Positions 18,392-27,690 of a DNA stretch of 64,000 nucleotides are shown piece by piece. Position 1 is the stretch's first letter; every line of letters begins with the position of its first letter. The translations under genes were made by a program, and so were the position numbers. Source of the DNA: Microbacterium hydrocarbonoxydans (lineage in GTDB: Bacteria; Actinomycetota; Actinomycetes; Actinomycetales; Microbacteriaceae); assembly GCF_000956475.1 (NCBI RefSeq), contig NZ_JYJB01000010.1:1170864-1234863 (forward strand). The letters are read 5' to 3'. The notes under the pieces are model-generated. The model was not told the DNA's origin, did not search any database, and worked only from the letters and a program-made list of their open reading frames with translations.

Positions 18392-19852
18392 GTGACCACC
18401 ACGACCGCACCCGCGAATCCTCGATCACGGGTCATCACCGCAAGCCTCGTCGGCACGACCATCGAGTTCTACGACTTCTACGCGTATGCGACGGCGGCCG
18501 TGCTCGTCTTCCCCGTGCTGTTCTTCCCCACGGGGAACGACACGACGGCCCTGCTCGCCTCCTTCGGCGTCTTCGGGGCGGCCATGATCGCCCGTCCCAT
18601 CGGCGCGGTCGTGTTCGGCCACTTCGGTGACAAGTTCGGTCGCAAGGCCACCCTGGTCGCGTCCTTGCTCACGATGGGCATCGCGACCTTCCTGATCGGC
18701 GTGCTGCCCACCTATCAGCAGATCAACTGGTGGGCCGCGCTCCTCCTGCTGATCCTTCGGCTCGCGCAGGGCTTCGCGCTCGGCGGGGAGTGGTCGGGGG
18801 CCGCACTGGTCGCGACCGAGAACGCGCCGAGGGGCAAGCGCGCCTGGTACGGCACGTTCCCGCAGCTCGGCGCGCCGCTGGGCTTCATCATCGCGAACTT
18901 CCTGTTCCTCGGCATCAACTGGGCTCTGCCGCACGCCGAGAACCCGGCGCTGAAGTCCGAGGCCTTCCTGTCATGGGGATGGCGCATCCCGTTCCTGTTC
19001 TCCGCCGTCATGGTCATCATCGGCCTGTGGGTGCGACTCAAGCTCGTCGAATCCGACACGTTCAAGAAGGCCGAGCAGAAGGGCGCGATCCGCAAGCTGC
19101 CGCTCGCGACCGTGTTCCGCCACCACTGGAGGCAGCTGATCCTCGGCACGTTCATCATGCTGGCGACCTACGTGCTGTTCTACCTGATGACGAACTTCAC
19201 GCTCGCGTACGGCACCAAGCCGGCGTCTCTCGAGACGGCCTCCGCGGCGGCACAGGCCGCCGCCGAGGCTGCAGGCAAGGACTTCGACGCCGCCGCCTTC
19301 GCGGCCCAGTTCTATCCCGGACTCGGCTTCGGCTACACCGACTTCGTGCTCATGCAGATCATCGGCGTGGTGTTCTTCGGCGTCTTCACGCTGCTCTCCG
19401 GTCCCATCGCCGACGCGATCGGGCGCCGCAAGCTGCTGCTGTGGGTCACCGGCCTCATCATCGTGTTCGGCCTCTCGTTCAACGCCTTCCTGATGCCGGC
19501 GCTCGACCCGAAGTTCACGGGTGCGCTGACGCAGGCGTTCCTCGTGTTCGGGTTCATGCTCATGGGCGCCACGTTCGGTCCGATGGGCGCGCTTCTGCCG
19601 GAGCTGTTCCCGACCAACGTGCGGTACACGGGCTCGGCGATCTCGTACAACGTGTCGTCGATCCTCGGCGCCGCGGTGGCTCCCCTGATCGCGCTGAAGC
19701 TCTGGGAGTGGGCAGGCGGCGCGCCCTGGCTCGTCGGCCTCTACCTCTCGGCGATGGGCGTGCTCACCTTCGTCGCCCTCCTGCTGTCGAGGGAGACGAA
19801 GGATCACGACTACGAGGAGGACCTCGGCCTGGCCGCCGCGGTCGAGCTCTAG
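18392..19852 (+). CDS. MFS transporter of the metabolite:H+ symporter (MHS) family
   Basis: A 486-residue, 12-helix proton-coupled carrier. The first helix carries I-E-F-Y-D-F-Y-A-Y and the loop between helices 2 and 3 reads G-D-K-F-G-R-K-A-T, both typical of the ShiA/KgtP/ProP group of organic-acid or osmolyte carriers. An unusual Ala-rich stretch of about 30 residues lies in the loop between helices 7 and 8 (about residues 275-305). The GTG start is preceded by GGAGGAG. The substrate is unknown; the gene stands alone with a terminator behind it. Confidence 0.88.
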   Translation: MTTTTAPANPRSRVITASLVGTTIEFYDFYAYATAAVLVFPVLFFPTGNDTTALLASFGVFGAAMIARPIGAVVFGHFGDKFGRKATLVASLLTMGIATFLIGVLPTYQQINWWAALLLLILRLAQGFALGGEWSGAALVATENAPRGKRAWYGTFPQLGAPLGFIIANFLFLGINWALPHAENPALKSEAFLSWGWRIPFLFSAVMVIIGLWVRLKLVESDTFKKAEQKGAIRKLPLATVFRHHWRQLILGTFIMLATYVLFYLMTNFTLAYGTKPASLETASAAAQAAAEAAGKDFDAAAFAAQFYPGLGFGYTDFVLMQIIGVVFFGVFTLLSGPIADAIGRRKLLLWVTGLIIVFGLSFNAFLMPALDPKFTGALTQAFLVFGFMLMGATFGPMGALLPELFPTNVRYTGSAISYNVSSILGAAVAPLIALKLWEWAGGAPWLVGLYLSAMGVLTFVALLLSRETKDHDYEEDLGLAAAVEL

Positions 19853-19853
19853 C

Positions 19854-19898
19854 GCGGCCGTCGGCGGGATTTTTGCGCACATTTCCCGCCGACGCCGC
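19854..19898 (+). terminator. Terminator after the MFS gene
   Basis: A 10-bp stem (19860-19869 with 19884-19893) continues across a one-base bulge into a further 5 bp, with a loop containing a T-run. It begins 2 nt after the stop. Confidence 0.85.
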
Positions 19899-19936
19899 GG
19901 AGCGTGGCATCCTCGGAACGTCGAAAGGACCCGCTC

Positions 19937-20635
19937 ATGACGCGCAAGGCACTGGTCGTCCGTGGTGGCTGGGAAGGCCATCATCCCGTCGAGGCCACCG
20001 AGCTCTTCGTCCCCTTCCTCCGGGAGAACGGGTTCGAGGTGCGAGTCGAGGACGACCCGCAGGTGTACGCCGACTCCCGGACGATGGGCGAGACCGATCT
20101 CGTGCTGCAGTCGGTGACGATGTCGTCGATCACCGCCGAGGCGCTGCGCGGACTGCGCGAAGCCGTGGTCGCCGGGATGGGCCTGGCCGGATGGCACGGC
20201 GGTATCGCCGATTCCTATCGAGCGAGCTCCGACTACCTTCAGCTCGTGGGCGGCCAGTTCGCGACGCACCCCTCGAAGGATCCCGAGCACGTCCGCGGCG
20301 GCGAGACGGACAACTATCTGGACTACACGGTCGAGATCACCGATCTCGGGCGCCGGCATGAAATCACGGCGGGCATCGACGACTTCCGCCTCACGACCGA
20401 GCAGTACTGGGTCCTGCACGACGATCTCAACGACGTGCTCGCCACCACCACGCACCCCGTGCAGAGCTACCACCCCTGGCATCGGCCGCTCACATCCCCT
20501 GCGGTGTGGACGCGCGACTGGGGCGCGGGTCGGGTGTTCGTGAGCACCGCCGGGCACAGCCTCGACGTGCTCCAGGACCCGAACGTTCGCACCATCATCG
20601 AAAGGGGCATGCTGTGGGCAGCTCGCGCGCGGTGA
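19937..20635 (+). CDS. ThuA-domain protein
   Basis: A 232-residue protein of the ThuA family (class-I glutamine-amidotransferase-like fold) found in trehalose and other sugar catabolic loci. It has R-G-G-W-E-G-H-H-P-V near the N-terminus, G-L-A-G-W-H-G-G in the middle and E-Q-Y-W-V-L near residue 155. The ATG at 19937 is chosen over an upstream GTG because GAAAGGA lies 9 nt before it. It overlaps a Gfo/Idh/MocA oxidoreductase by 22 nt; the ThuA/ThuB pairing is known from 3-keto-disaccharide metabolism, so a sugar-oxidation step is inferred. Confidence 0.85.
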   Translation: MTRKALVVRGGWEGHHPVEATELFVPFLRENGFEVRVEDDPQVYADSRTMGETDLVLQSVTMSSITAEALRGLREAVVAGMGLAGWHGGIADSYRASSDYLQLVGGQFATHPSKDPEHVRGGETDNYLDYTVEITDLGRRHEITAGIDDFRLTTEQYWVLHDDLNDVLATTTHPVQSYHPWHRPLTSPAVWTRDWGAGRVFVSTAGHSLDVLQDPNVRTIIERGMLWAARAR

Positions 20636-21714
20636 CCGCCGTCGGAATCGTCGGGCTCGGGGTCATCTCGCGCCAGTACCTCGAGACTCTTCTCTCCGTC
20701 GACAGCGTCCGGATCGTCGCGGTCGCAGATCTCGATCAGGATCGGGCTCAGGCGGTGGCGCAGGACATCGACGGATGCCGGGCGCTCACGACGGACGAGC
20801 TGATGGCGGCACCGGACGTCGACATCGTGCTCAACCTCACCATCCCCGAGGCGCACGCAGACGTCGCCCTGGCCGCGATCGCCGCCGGAAAGCACGTGTA
20901 CGGCGAGAAGCCGCTCGCGGCGACGCTCGCCGATGCGGAGCGGATCGTCGCAGCCGCGGCAGCCGCCGGCGTGAGCGTCGGCAGCGCTCCGGACACGGTG
21001 CTCGGCACCGGTGTGCAGACCGCGCGTGCCGCCATCGACGAGGGACTCATCGGTCAGCCGGTGTCGGCCTCCGCGACGTGGATTTCAGCGGGACACGAAT
21101 CGTGGCATCCGCATCCCGACTTCTACTACCTCACCGGCGGCGGCCCGCTTCTCGACATGGGCCCGTACTACGTGACATCGCTCGTCCAGCTTCTGGGATC
21201 CGTGACCGCCGTGTCCGGAGCCGCGTCCCGCTCGCGCTCCACCCGCACGATCGGGTCCGGCCCGCGCGAGGGAGAAGAGATCCGCGTCGACGTCGACACG
21301 CATCTCACCGGCATCCTGCATCACGCCTCGGGTGCACTGTCGACCGTGACCGTGAGCTTCGACGGCGTGGCGACTCGCAGCGCTCCGATCGAGGTCCACG
21401 GCGTCGAGGGTTCGCTCGTCGTGCCGGATCCGAACACGTTCAGCGGCGAGGTCCTGCTGCGCACGCGCGGCGGCGAGGGATGGCAGACGATGGCGCCGTC
21501 TGCGGGCTACGAGGACTCCGGGCGCGGAGTCGGACTGGTCGATCTCGTCGCGGGCTCCGCACGTGCGAGCGGCGAGATGGGGCTGCACGTGCTGGAGATC
21601 ATGACCGCGATCATGTCGTCGGCGGCCACCGGCGCCCGCGAGACCCTGCGCACGACCGTCGAGCGGCCCGGCCTGGTTCCGCTGACCCCGGCGGCGAGCT
21701 GGCGGCGCGACTGA
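20614..21714 (+). CDS. Gfo/Idh/MocA-family oxidoreductase (ThuB-like)
   Basis: NAD(P)-dependent sugar dehydrogenase of 366 residues. The Rossmann start reads V-G-I-V-G-L-G-V-I-S and the family motif G-E-K-P-L-A lies near residue 95. The C-terminal alpha/beta domain contains G-G-G-P-L-L-D-M-G-P-Y-Y, with the conserved His-like position occupied by Y. The GTG at 20614 follows AAAGGGG; a later GTG at 20632 overlapping the ThuA stop is an alternative. With ThuA and the next LacI gene it forms a small catabolic unit. Confidence 0.88.
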   Translation: MGSSRAVTAVGIVGLGVISRQYLETLLSVDSVRIVAVADLDQDRAQAVAQDIDGCRALTTDELMAAPDVDIVLNLTIPEAHADVALAAIAAGKHVYGEKPLAATLADAERIVAAAAAAGVSVGSAPDTVLGTGVQTARAAIDEGLIGQPVSASATWISAGHESWHPHPDFYYLTGGGPLLDMGPYYVTSLVQLLGSVTAVSGAASRSRSTRTIGSGPREGEEIRVDVDTHLTGILHHASGALSTVTVSFDGVATRSAPIEVHGVEGSLVVPDPNTFSGEVLLRTRGGEGWQTMAPSAGYEDSGRGVGLVDLVAGSARASGEMGLHVLEIMTAIMSSAATGARETLRTTVERPGLVPLTPAASWRRD

Positions 21715-21760
21715 TCCGCGGGCGGATCTCCGGCCACCGCCTGTGCGCGAGGATGGGCGG

Positions 21761-22810
21761 ATGGTGCACGATCGTGTGACGCAGACCGACATCGCGGCCC
21801 GCGCGGGTGTGTCCGTCGGCGTCGTGTCTCGCGTCCTATCCGGGCGCGGCGACGTCTCGCAGCAGACCAGGGCGCGCGTGATGCGCATCGCGCGCGAACT
21901 CGGCTACGTGCGAGGGGCCGAGCCGCGCGGACGGCCGGCCTCGTCGCCCGGCAACGTCGTCGAGCTGGCGCTCGACGGCTTCGACGGCTCCTGGGGACTC
22001 GAGGTCGTGGCAGGGGCGAGCAGGGCGGCAACGAAACGCGGCCTCGATCTCGTGCTCGTGGCCGAGCGCGACGAGCCAGGTGACGACTGGGCCGAACGGG
22101 TCCGCGACCGCCGCTCGCTCGGCGTCGTCACGGGTCTCATGACTCCGACGCGACAGCAGCTCGAGATGCTGCGCGACGCGGCGATCCCTCTCGTCGTACT
22201 CGACCCGCGAACCGACCCGCCGCTCTCCGTTCCCACGGTCGCGGCCGCGAACCGAGAGGGCGGGGCCAAGGCGGCGCGCCACCTTCTCAAACTCGGCCAT
22301 CGCGACCTCCTCGTCGTGACGGGAGCGCCCGCGTACCGGTTCGGACGGGAGCGGGCCCGAGGGTTCATCGCGCAGGTCGAGCGCACTGACGGACGCCGCG
22401 TGGACTCGCTCGCGGTCGGCTGGAGCGCCGCCGAGGCGCGCGACGGCGTGCTTCCGGCGATGCGGGAGCGCGCAGCATCCGGCCGACCGCTGGCGGTCTT
22501 CTGCACCTCGGATCTTTTCGCGGCGGGGGTGATGCGCGCCGCAGGCGCCGCCGGTCTCTCGATTCCGCGCGACGTCAGCGTGGTGGGGTTCGATGACATG
22601 CCCGCGTTCCGCCGTCTCTCACCCGCCTTGACGACCGTTCGCCAGCCGATCAGGGAGATGGCGGGAGCCGCAGTGGAGCTCCTGGCGGAGATGATCGACG
22701 CGCGCACTCTCGACCTCCCTGGCCGCGAGATCGCGACAGAGCTCCTCGTGCGTCGTTCGACGGCGGCACCCGGTGGCGACGTCTCGAGGGAGGGCTCCCG
22801 TCAGTCGTAA
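21761..22810 (+). CDS. LacI-family regulator of the ThuA/oxidoreductase unit
   Basis: A 349-residue repressor with HTH T-D-I-A-A-R-A-G-V-S-V-G-V-V-S-R-V-L-S in the first 30 residues and a sugar-binding C-terminal domain ending in T-T-V-R-Q-P and L-L-V-R-R-S-T. The ATG at 21761 is preferred to a GTG 18 nt upstream because GAGGAT sits before it. It follows the oxidoreductase by 46 nt in the same direction. Its 3' end overlaps the convergent LD-carboxypeptidase gene by 10 nt. Confidence 0.88.
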   Translation: MVHDRVTQTDIAARAGVSVGVVSRVLSGRGDVSQQTRARVMRIARELGYVRGAEPRGRPASSPGNVVELALDGFDGSWGLEVVAGASRAATKRGLDLVLVAERDEPGDDWAERVRDRRSLGVVTGLMTPTRQQLEMLRDAAIPLVVLDPRTDPPLSVPTVAAANREGGAKAARHLLKLGHRDLLVVTGAPAYRFGRERARGFIAQVERTDGRRVDSLAVGWSAAEARDGVLPAMRERAASGRPLAVFCTSDLFAAGVMRAAGAAGLSIPRDVSVVGFDDMPAFRRLSPALTTVRQPIREMAGAAVELLAEMIDARTLDLPGREIATELLVRRSTAAPGGDVSREGSRQS

Positions 22811-23835
22811 TCGGCCGTGATCGTCCGGCTCGCGCCATCGAGCACCATGATCCCGCCGTAGGGAAGGATCCACTGTGGGCGCGTGTGGCCGAACGGCACA
22901 CCCACGCACACCACGGCGTCGGGGTTGTACCTGCCCACGACATCGATCACGACGTCGCGCTGCGCGTTCCGCAGCGCTCGCGCGTCATCGGCTGAGGGCC
23001 GGAACTCGAAATCGCTCACGGGCGGACGCGCGACGATCACGCCGGCCGCGGCCGCGAGGATGCCGAGCTCGCCGAGACCGCGCAGCCACCGGGCGACCCA
23101 TCCGGCCGGCGGGCGCTCCTCGCTCGTCTCGAGAAGCAGGATCGCGCCCTCGAGCTCCTGTGCGCGCGGCAGCCGGCCGAGAAACGCCAGAGAGTCGATC
23201 GACTCCAGACATCCGCCCCAGGTGCGCCCCTCCACGCGCTTGGCAGGGCCTGCCCACGCCCACGGCTCGGTGGGCACGCGGTCTCCGTACTCGCGGAGCG
23301 CCCGCGCATCGGCCCAGCGCCTGCCGACGTCTTCGGACTCTCCCGGCTCGGTGATCTGGAGGGTTCCGCCGTCGAGGAGCAGAGCGCGCAGGGCACGAGC
23401 ATGGATGTCGTCGACCGCGGGTCCTGGACCGAGATGAACCGCGGTCGAGCCGCCGTAGTACCCGCGGACGCCATGACCCCACAGCCAGTTCAGGATGTTC
23501 GTGTTGTCGCTGTAGCCGACGAACGGCTTAGGGTCGGCACGCGCGATATCGGCGTCGAGGTGCGGGACGACCAGGAGCTGATCGTCGCCGCCGATCGTCG
23601 CGAGGATCGCGCGGATGCCGGGGTCGGCGAACGCCTCATTGACGTCGGCCGCGCGTGCGTCAGGGGTGGCGTCGAGTTCGCGGGTCGTCGGATACTCGAC
23701 CGGGACGAGGCCGGTGAGCTCCGTGAGCCTTCGGAGAGCCTGCTCGTGCAGCTCCGGCGCGACGGCGGGGGCGGCGAACGCCGGTGAGAGGATCGCGACC
23801 CGGTCGCCGGGAGTGAGCTTGGTTGTCGACAGCAT
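22801..23835 (-). CDS. S66-family LD-carboxypeptidase (MccF/LdcA-like)
   Basis: A 344-residue serine peptidase that cuts the L,D-bond of murein tetrapeptides or, in MccF relatives, inactivates peptide-nucleotide antibiotics. The nucleophile elbow G-Y-S-D-N-T (Ser109) is clear, the Glu of the triad is expected near the W-x-G-C-L-E-S region (about residue 218), and the His sits in the C-terminal P-F-G-H-T segment. No signal peptide is seen, so it acts in the cytosol. It is monocistronic and convergent with the LacI gene. Confidence 0.9.
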   Translation of the reverse strand: MLSTTKLTPGDRVAILSPAFAAPAVAPELHEQALRRLTELTGLVPVEYPTTRELDATPDARAADVNEAFADPGIRAILATIGGDDQLLVVPHLDADIARADPKPFVGYSDNTNILNWLWGHGVRGYYGGSTAVHLGPGPAVDDIHARALRALLLDGGTLQITEPGESEDVGRRWADARALREYGDRVPTEPWAWAGPAKRVEGRTWGGCLESIDSLAFLGRLPRAQELEGAILLLETSEERPPAGWVARWLRGLGELGILAAAAGVIVARPPVSDFEFRPSADDARALRNAQRDVVIDVVGRYNPDAVVCVGVPFGHTRPQWILPYGGIMVLDGASRTITADYD

Positions 23836-23914
23836 CCGCTCAGTCTGTCAGCCGCGTGAGATTCCGGATTCGACGGCGAACTTCTGCACGCCGAGAGGAC
23901 GATCGGATTGGCTC

Positions 23915-23957
23915 TTGACACGATGTGGTGGTCCGTTGTTGGATCGGTTTAGTAAAC
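23915..23957 (+). promoter_or_regulatory. Promoter and LacI-type operator of the maltodextrin operon
   Basis: A perfect -35 TTGACA (23915-23920) is followed after 18 bp by a weak -10 TTGGAT (23939-23944). Immediately downstream the perfect palindrome GTTTAGTAAAC (23947-23957) covers the expected transcription start, an ideal roadblock site. The local LacI regulator encoded at the end of the operon is the likely binder. Confidence 0.7.
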
Positions 23958-24013
23958 GCGTGCAACCTCGCGGCCGGACGCACCTCACGACACCGAAGTC
24001 AGAAAGGTAACCC

Positions 24014-25891
24014 ATGGTTCCGTTCCCCAGCAGAACAGTGATCCGCCCCGCGACACGACGTACTTTCGCAGGGTATGCAGTTGCAGCGCTCGTTCTGGGC
24101 CTCTTCGCTGCGCCCTCCGCAGTCGCCCCGGCTGCCGCCACCTCCCCCACTTCGCCTGGTCCCCTCGCCGAAGGCGATGTGATCTATCAAGTGCTCGTCG
24201 ACCGGTTCAGCGACGGCGACTCCACCAACAACGATCTGGGCGACGGCGAATACGACCCGTCAGACCTGGGCTTCTACCACGGCGGCGACTGGGCCGGACT
24301 CACAGCCAAGCTGGATTACATCGCCGACCTCGGGGTGACGGCGATCTGGATCTCGCCGGTTTCAGACCAGCAACCGCTCTCGAGGGACGGACTCGAGGCC
24401 AGCTATCACGGGTACTTCACGCGCGACTTCGCGACGCCCAACGAGCACTTCGGTGATGCGGCAGAGCTCCAGACGCTGATCGATACCGCGCATGGGCTCG
24501 GACTGAAGATGATCCTTGATGTCGTCCCCAATCACACCGCCGACTACCTGGCCGGCACGTCCACGACGTACACGCCGAGCACCTACAAGCCGGCGAGCCC
24601 GCTGGACAACAGCTCATACTTCCATCACGCCGGTGATTGCCTCTTCAACGGCACCGAGACGCAGACGCAGATCGAGAACTGCGATCTGGGCGGCTTGGAC
24701 GATCTCGACCAGTCCAACGCCACGGTGTCCTCCTACTTGATCGATACGTACAAGGACTGGGTCGACATGGGCTTCGACGGCATCCGTGTCGATGCCGCAC
24801 GGTCCATTCCGAAGCCGTGGCTCGCCGACTTCGAGGATGCGATGGGAGTCCCGACCTTCGGCGAGGTCTTCGTCGGCGACGCGGACTACGTCTCCGAGTA
24901 TCAGGACTACGAGTGGGGCGTGCTCGATTTCCCCTATTTCTTCTCGGTCCGCAGCGCGTTCGCCGCCGACACCGATATGAACGCCGTGGGTGATCTCTTC
25001 GATCAGGACGTGAAGTACGCGAACCCGAATCGGCTCGAGACGTTCCTCGACAACCACGATCGGGCGAGGTTCCTCACGTGGGCCGATGACAACTACCAGC
25101 GACTGCGCTCAGCTCTGACCTTCCAGCTCACGTCGCGAGGTGTGCCGGTCATCTACTACGGAACCGAACAGGCGGACGATGGCAATGGGAATCCATACGA
25201 AGTCCCGATCGCGAACAAGGACAACCGAAAGGACATGACGTCCTGGGATCAGAACGCCCCGATCTATCGTCACATCCAGCGCTTGACGACGATCAAGGCC
25301 GCGTACCCCGCGCTGCAGACCGGTACCCAGCGGGAGATGTGGTCCGACACGAACGTGTACGGCTTCTCGCGACGAGTCGATACGACCGGGGCGGAAACGA
25401 TCACGTTGTCATCGAACTCCTGGACGACGCAGACGCGGACCATCCCGTTGCGCGCGGAGAGCTCGATCACGGTCGGCACGGTTCTCACCAACCTGATGAA
25501 CACGAGCGATACCGTCACCGTGACGTCTGGCGGGGCAACCGGCAAGCAGATCGTCGTCTCTCTCGGTGAGCACGAGACCAAGGTGTACGCCCCCGGCACG
25601 CCGGTGTCTTCCTACTCACCCGACGCTCGCAACACCACCAAGATCCGTGTCCACTACAACGCAGGGCTCGGACACACCGTCGCGATCCGCGGTGACGCGT
25701 ACCCGTTCACCTGGACCGACGGGCGCGGAGCGCGCAACGTCGCGCCCGATGTCTGGGAGTTCGAAGTCGAGCGCATCCCCGACGGACAGAGCTTCCAGTT
25801 CAAGGCGCTGATCGACGACCTCACCTGGTCGACGGGAAGCAATTTCACCGGCACGGGCGGCGACGTGATCGACGTCTATCCGACTTTCTGA
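24014..25891 (+). CDS. Secreted GH13 alpha-amylase with C-terminal carbohydrate-binding-like module
   Basis: Extracellular enzyme that starts breakdown of starch-like glucans. A signal peptide (residues 1 to about 42, ending A-A-A-T-S) precedes the GH13 barrel, which opens V-I-Y-Q-V-L-V-D-R-F. The catalytic residues are Asp260 in G-I-R-V-D-A-A-R, Glu284 in F-G-E-V-F and Asp349 in D-N-H-D-R. Residues 455-535 form the beta C-domain. Residues 540-625 look like an extra beta-sandwich (motifs I-R-V-H-Y and G-x-S-F-Q-F-K-A-L-I) that may bind starch. There is no LPXTG anchor, so the protein should be released. The ribosome site AGAAAGG precedes the ATG. Confidence 0.93.
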   Translation: MVPFPSRTVIRPATRRTFAGYAVAALVLGLFAAPSAVAPAAATSPTSPGPLAEGDVIYQVLVDRFSDGDSTNNDLGDGEYDPSDLGFYHGGDWAGLTAKLDYIADLGVTAIWISPVSDQQPLSRDGLEASYHGYFTRDFATPNEHFGDAAELQTLIDTAHGLGLKMILDVVPNHTADYLAGTSTTYTPSTYKPASPLDNSSYFHHAGDCLFNGTETQTQIENCDLGGLDDLDQSNATVSSYLIDTYKDWVDMGFDGIRVDAARSIPKPWLADFEDAMGVPTFGEVFVGDADYVSEYQDYEWGVLDFPYFFSVRSAFAADTDMNAVGDLFDQDVKYANPNRLETFLDNHDRARFLTWADDNYQRLRSALTFQLTSRGVPVIYYGTEQADDGNGNPYEVPIANKDNRKDMTSWDQNAPIYRHIQRLTTIKAAYPALQTGTQREMWSDTNVYGFSRRVDTTGAETITLSSNSWTTQTRTIPLRAESSITVGTVLTNLMNTSDTVTVTSGGATGKQIVVSLGEHETKVYAPGTPVSSYSPDARNTTKIRVHYNAGLGHTVAIRGDAYPFTWTDGRGARNVAPDVWEFEVERIPDGQSFQFKALIDDLTWSTGSNFTGTGGDVIDVYPTF

Positions 25892-25902
25892 ACCCACCAT
25901 CC

Positions 25903-25943
25903 CCGTCCGGGCGGCGCGGCCGCGAACAGCGCCGCCCGGACGG
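25903..25943 (+). terminator. Strong hairpin between amylase and the next operon gene
   Basis: A perfect 15-bp GC-rich stem (25903-25917 with 25929-25943) with an 11-nt loop lies 12 nt after the amylase stop. The next gene is in the same direction 18 nt later, so it is probably a partial terminator that sets amylase expression above the rest. Confidence 0.8.
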
Positions 25944-25961
25944 CTCCTCCGAGAGGAAGAA

Positions 25962-27638
25962 ATGACACTCATCGATCACACGGATGCGGAGACCTCAGCC
26001 ACCGCCGAATGGTGGCGTGATGCGGTCGTCTACCAGGTGTACCTCCGCTCCTTCAAAGACGGCAACGGCGACGGCATCGGCGACCTGCTGGGCCTGCGAG
26101 AGGGGCTTCCCTCGATCGCCGATCTCGGATGCGACGCGATATGGCTCAACCCCTGCTACGCCTCGCCGCAGCGGGACCACGGATACGACATCGCCGATTA
26201 CAGGAACGTCGATCCCGCCTACGGCACCCTTCAAGAGTTCGTCGAGATGGTGCGTGAGGCGCATCGGCTCGGTCTGCGCGTGATCATGGACATGGTCGCC
26301 AACCACTGTTCGACGGAACACGCCTGGTTTCAGGAAGCGATCCGTTCTGCACCTGGAAGTGCGGCACGCGACCGATTCTTGTTCCGCGATGGACGGGGCG
26401 ACCACGGAAGCCAGCCACCGAACAACTGGCAGAGCGTGTTCGGAGGGCCCGCGTGGACCAGGGTGACCGAGGCCGACGGATCGGCCGGCCAGTGGTACCT
26501 CCACTCCTTCGACTCCGGTCAACCTGATTTCAACTGGCGCAACCCAGAGGTCGCCGATGAGTTCGACCGCATCTTTCGATTCTGGTTCGACCGGGGCGTC
26601 GACGGCTTCCGCATCGACGTGGCTCACGGCCATATCAAAGCAGATGGCCTTCCGGACTGGCCCGGTGCGGATGACGGAACCGGTGGCCACAACGAGGCGA
26701 TGTGGGACCGGCCGGAGGTGCACGACATCTTCCGGAGGTGGCGAGCCATCGCAGACGTAGAACCGGCCCGCTACCTGGTCGGTGAAGTATGGGTGCCGAC
26801 CGCGGATCGCCTCGCGTCCTATCTCCGCCCCGACGAGATGCATCAGGCGTTTACCTTTGACCTTCTCATCCAGCCGTGGAGCGCTCCGCACATGCGGGAT
26901 GCCATCGACACCGGATTGAGGCTCTCTCCCACCGGACTCCCGGCGTGGACGCTGTCGAACCATGACGTGCACAGGGCCGCCACTCGCTACGGACAGGCTC
27001 AGGTGCTTGCCTCGCCGGATTCGGCAGACAAGATCGCCGCCGCGCGCCGTACAGGCGAGGTCGATCTCATCCGTGGCGAGCGAAGGGCCCGGGCCGCCGC
27101 AGGGCTGATGCTCGCGCTTCCCGGAACGCCGTATCTCTACCAGGGTGAGGAGCTCGGCTTGCCGGAGGTTTTCGACCTTCCAGCGGAAGCGCGACAGGAT
27201 CCCATCTGGATTCGGTCGGGCGGGAAAGAGCTCGGAAGGGACGGTTGCCGTGTGCCGCTGCCGTGGCGTTCCAGCGGACCGGCGTTCGGCTTCTCCAGCG
27301 CGGAGCACATTTCGGCGTGGCTCCCGCAGCCGGAATGGTTCGCCCGATACGCACGAAGCGAGCAGGAGGAGAACCGCGCATCGACTCTGCACACGTATAC
27401 GGCGCTCATCGCAGCGCGACGCGAGCTGTTTCCCGCTGAATCTCCGTTGGAATGGTGGGACACCGAGCGTCACGATGTCATCGCATTCTCGCGCGGTGAC
27501 GCCGTCTGCGTGACGAACTTCCACCCATCGCAGCCATTCACAATTCCCGATGCCTGGCCTGTGCTCACGCCGGTCGTCGGCACGTCGCCGACCACCGTCG
27601 GTGTCGCCCCTGACTCGACCACGTGGTTCCGCTCATGA
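25962..27638 (+). CDS. Cytoplasmic GH13 alpha-glucosidase (oligo-1,6-glucosidase type)
   Basis: Splits imported malto-oligosaccharides from the non-reducing end. The 558-residue protein has no signal peptide. Its N-terminus (W-W-R-D-A-V-V-Y-Q-V-Y-L-R-S-F) is typical of the GH13 subfamily of oligo-1,6- and alpha-glucosidases. The catalytic set is Asp219 (G-F-R-I-D-V-A-H), Glu275 (V-G-E-V-W) and Asp335 (S-N-H-D). The Gly-Asp-Gly-x-G-D-x-x-G loop near residue 38 is also present. A ribosome site GAGAGGAAG precedes the ATG. Confidence 0.92.
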   Translation: MTLIDHTDAETSATAEWWRDAVVYQVYLRSFKDGNGDGIGDLLGLREGLPSIADLGCDAIWLNPCYASPQRDHGYDIADYRNVDPAYGTLQEFVEMVREAHRLGLRVIMDMVANHCSTEHAWFQEAIRSAPGSAARDRFLFRDGRGDHGSQPPNNWQSVFGGPAWTRVTEADGSAGQWYLHSFDSGQPDFNWRNPEVADEFDRIFRFWFDRGVDGFRIDVAHGHIKADGLPDWPGADDGTGGHNEAMWDRPEVHDIFRRWRAIADVEPARYLVGEVWVPTADRLASYLRPDEMHQAFTFDLLIQPWSAPHMRDAIDTGLRLSPTGLPAWTLSNHDVHRAATRYGQAQVLASPDSADKIAAARRTGEVDLIRGERRARAAAGLMLALPGTPYLYQGEELGLPEVFDLPAEARQDPIWIRSGGKELGRDGCRVPLPWRSSGPAFGFSSAEHISAWLPQPEWFARYARSEQEENRASTLHTYTALIAARRELFPAESPLEWWDTERHDVIAFSRGDAVCVTNFHPSQPFTIPDAWPVLTPVVGTSPTTVGVAPDSTTWFRS

Positions 27639-27690
27639 CACCCGCCATTCGTCGATTTCTACACACCATCCACTCGAACAAGAAGGAGCA

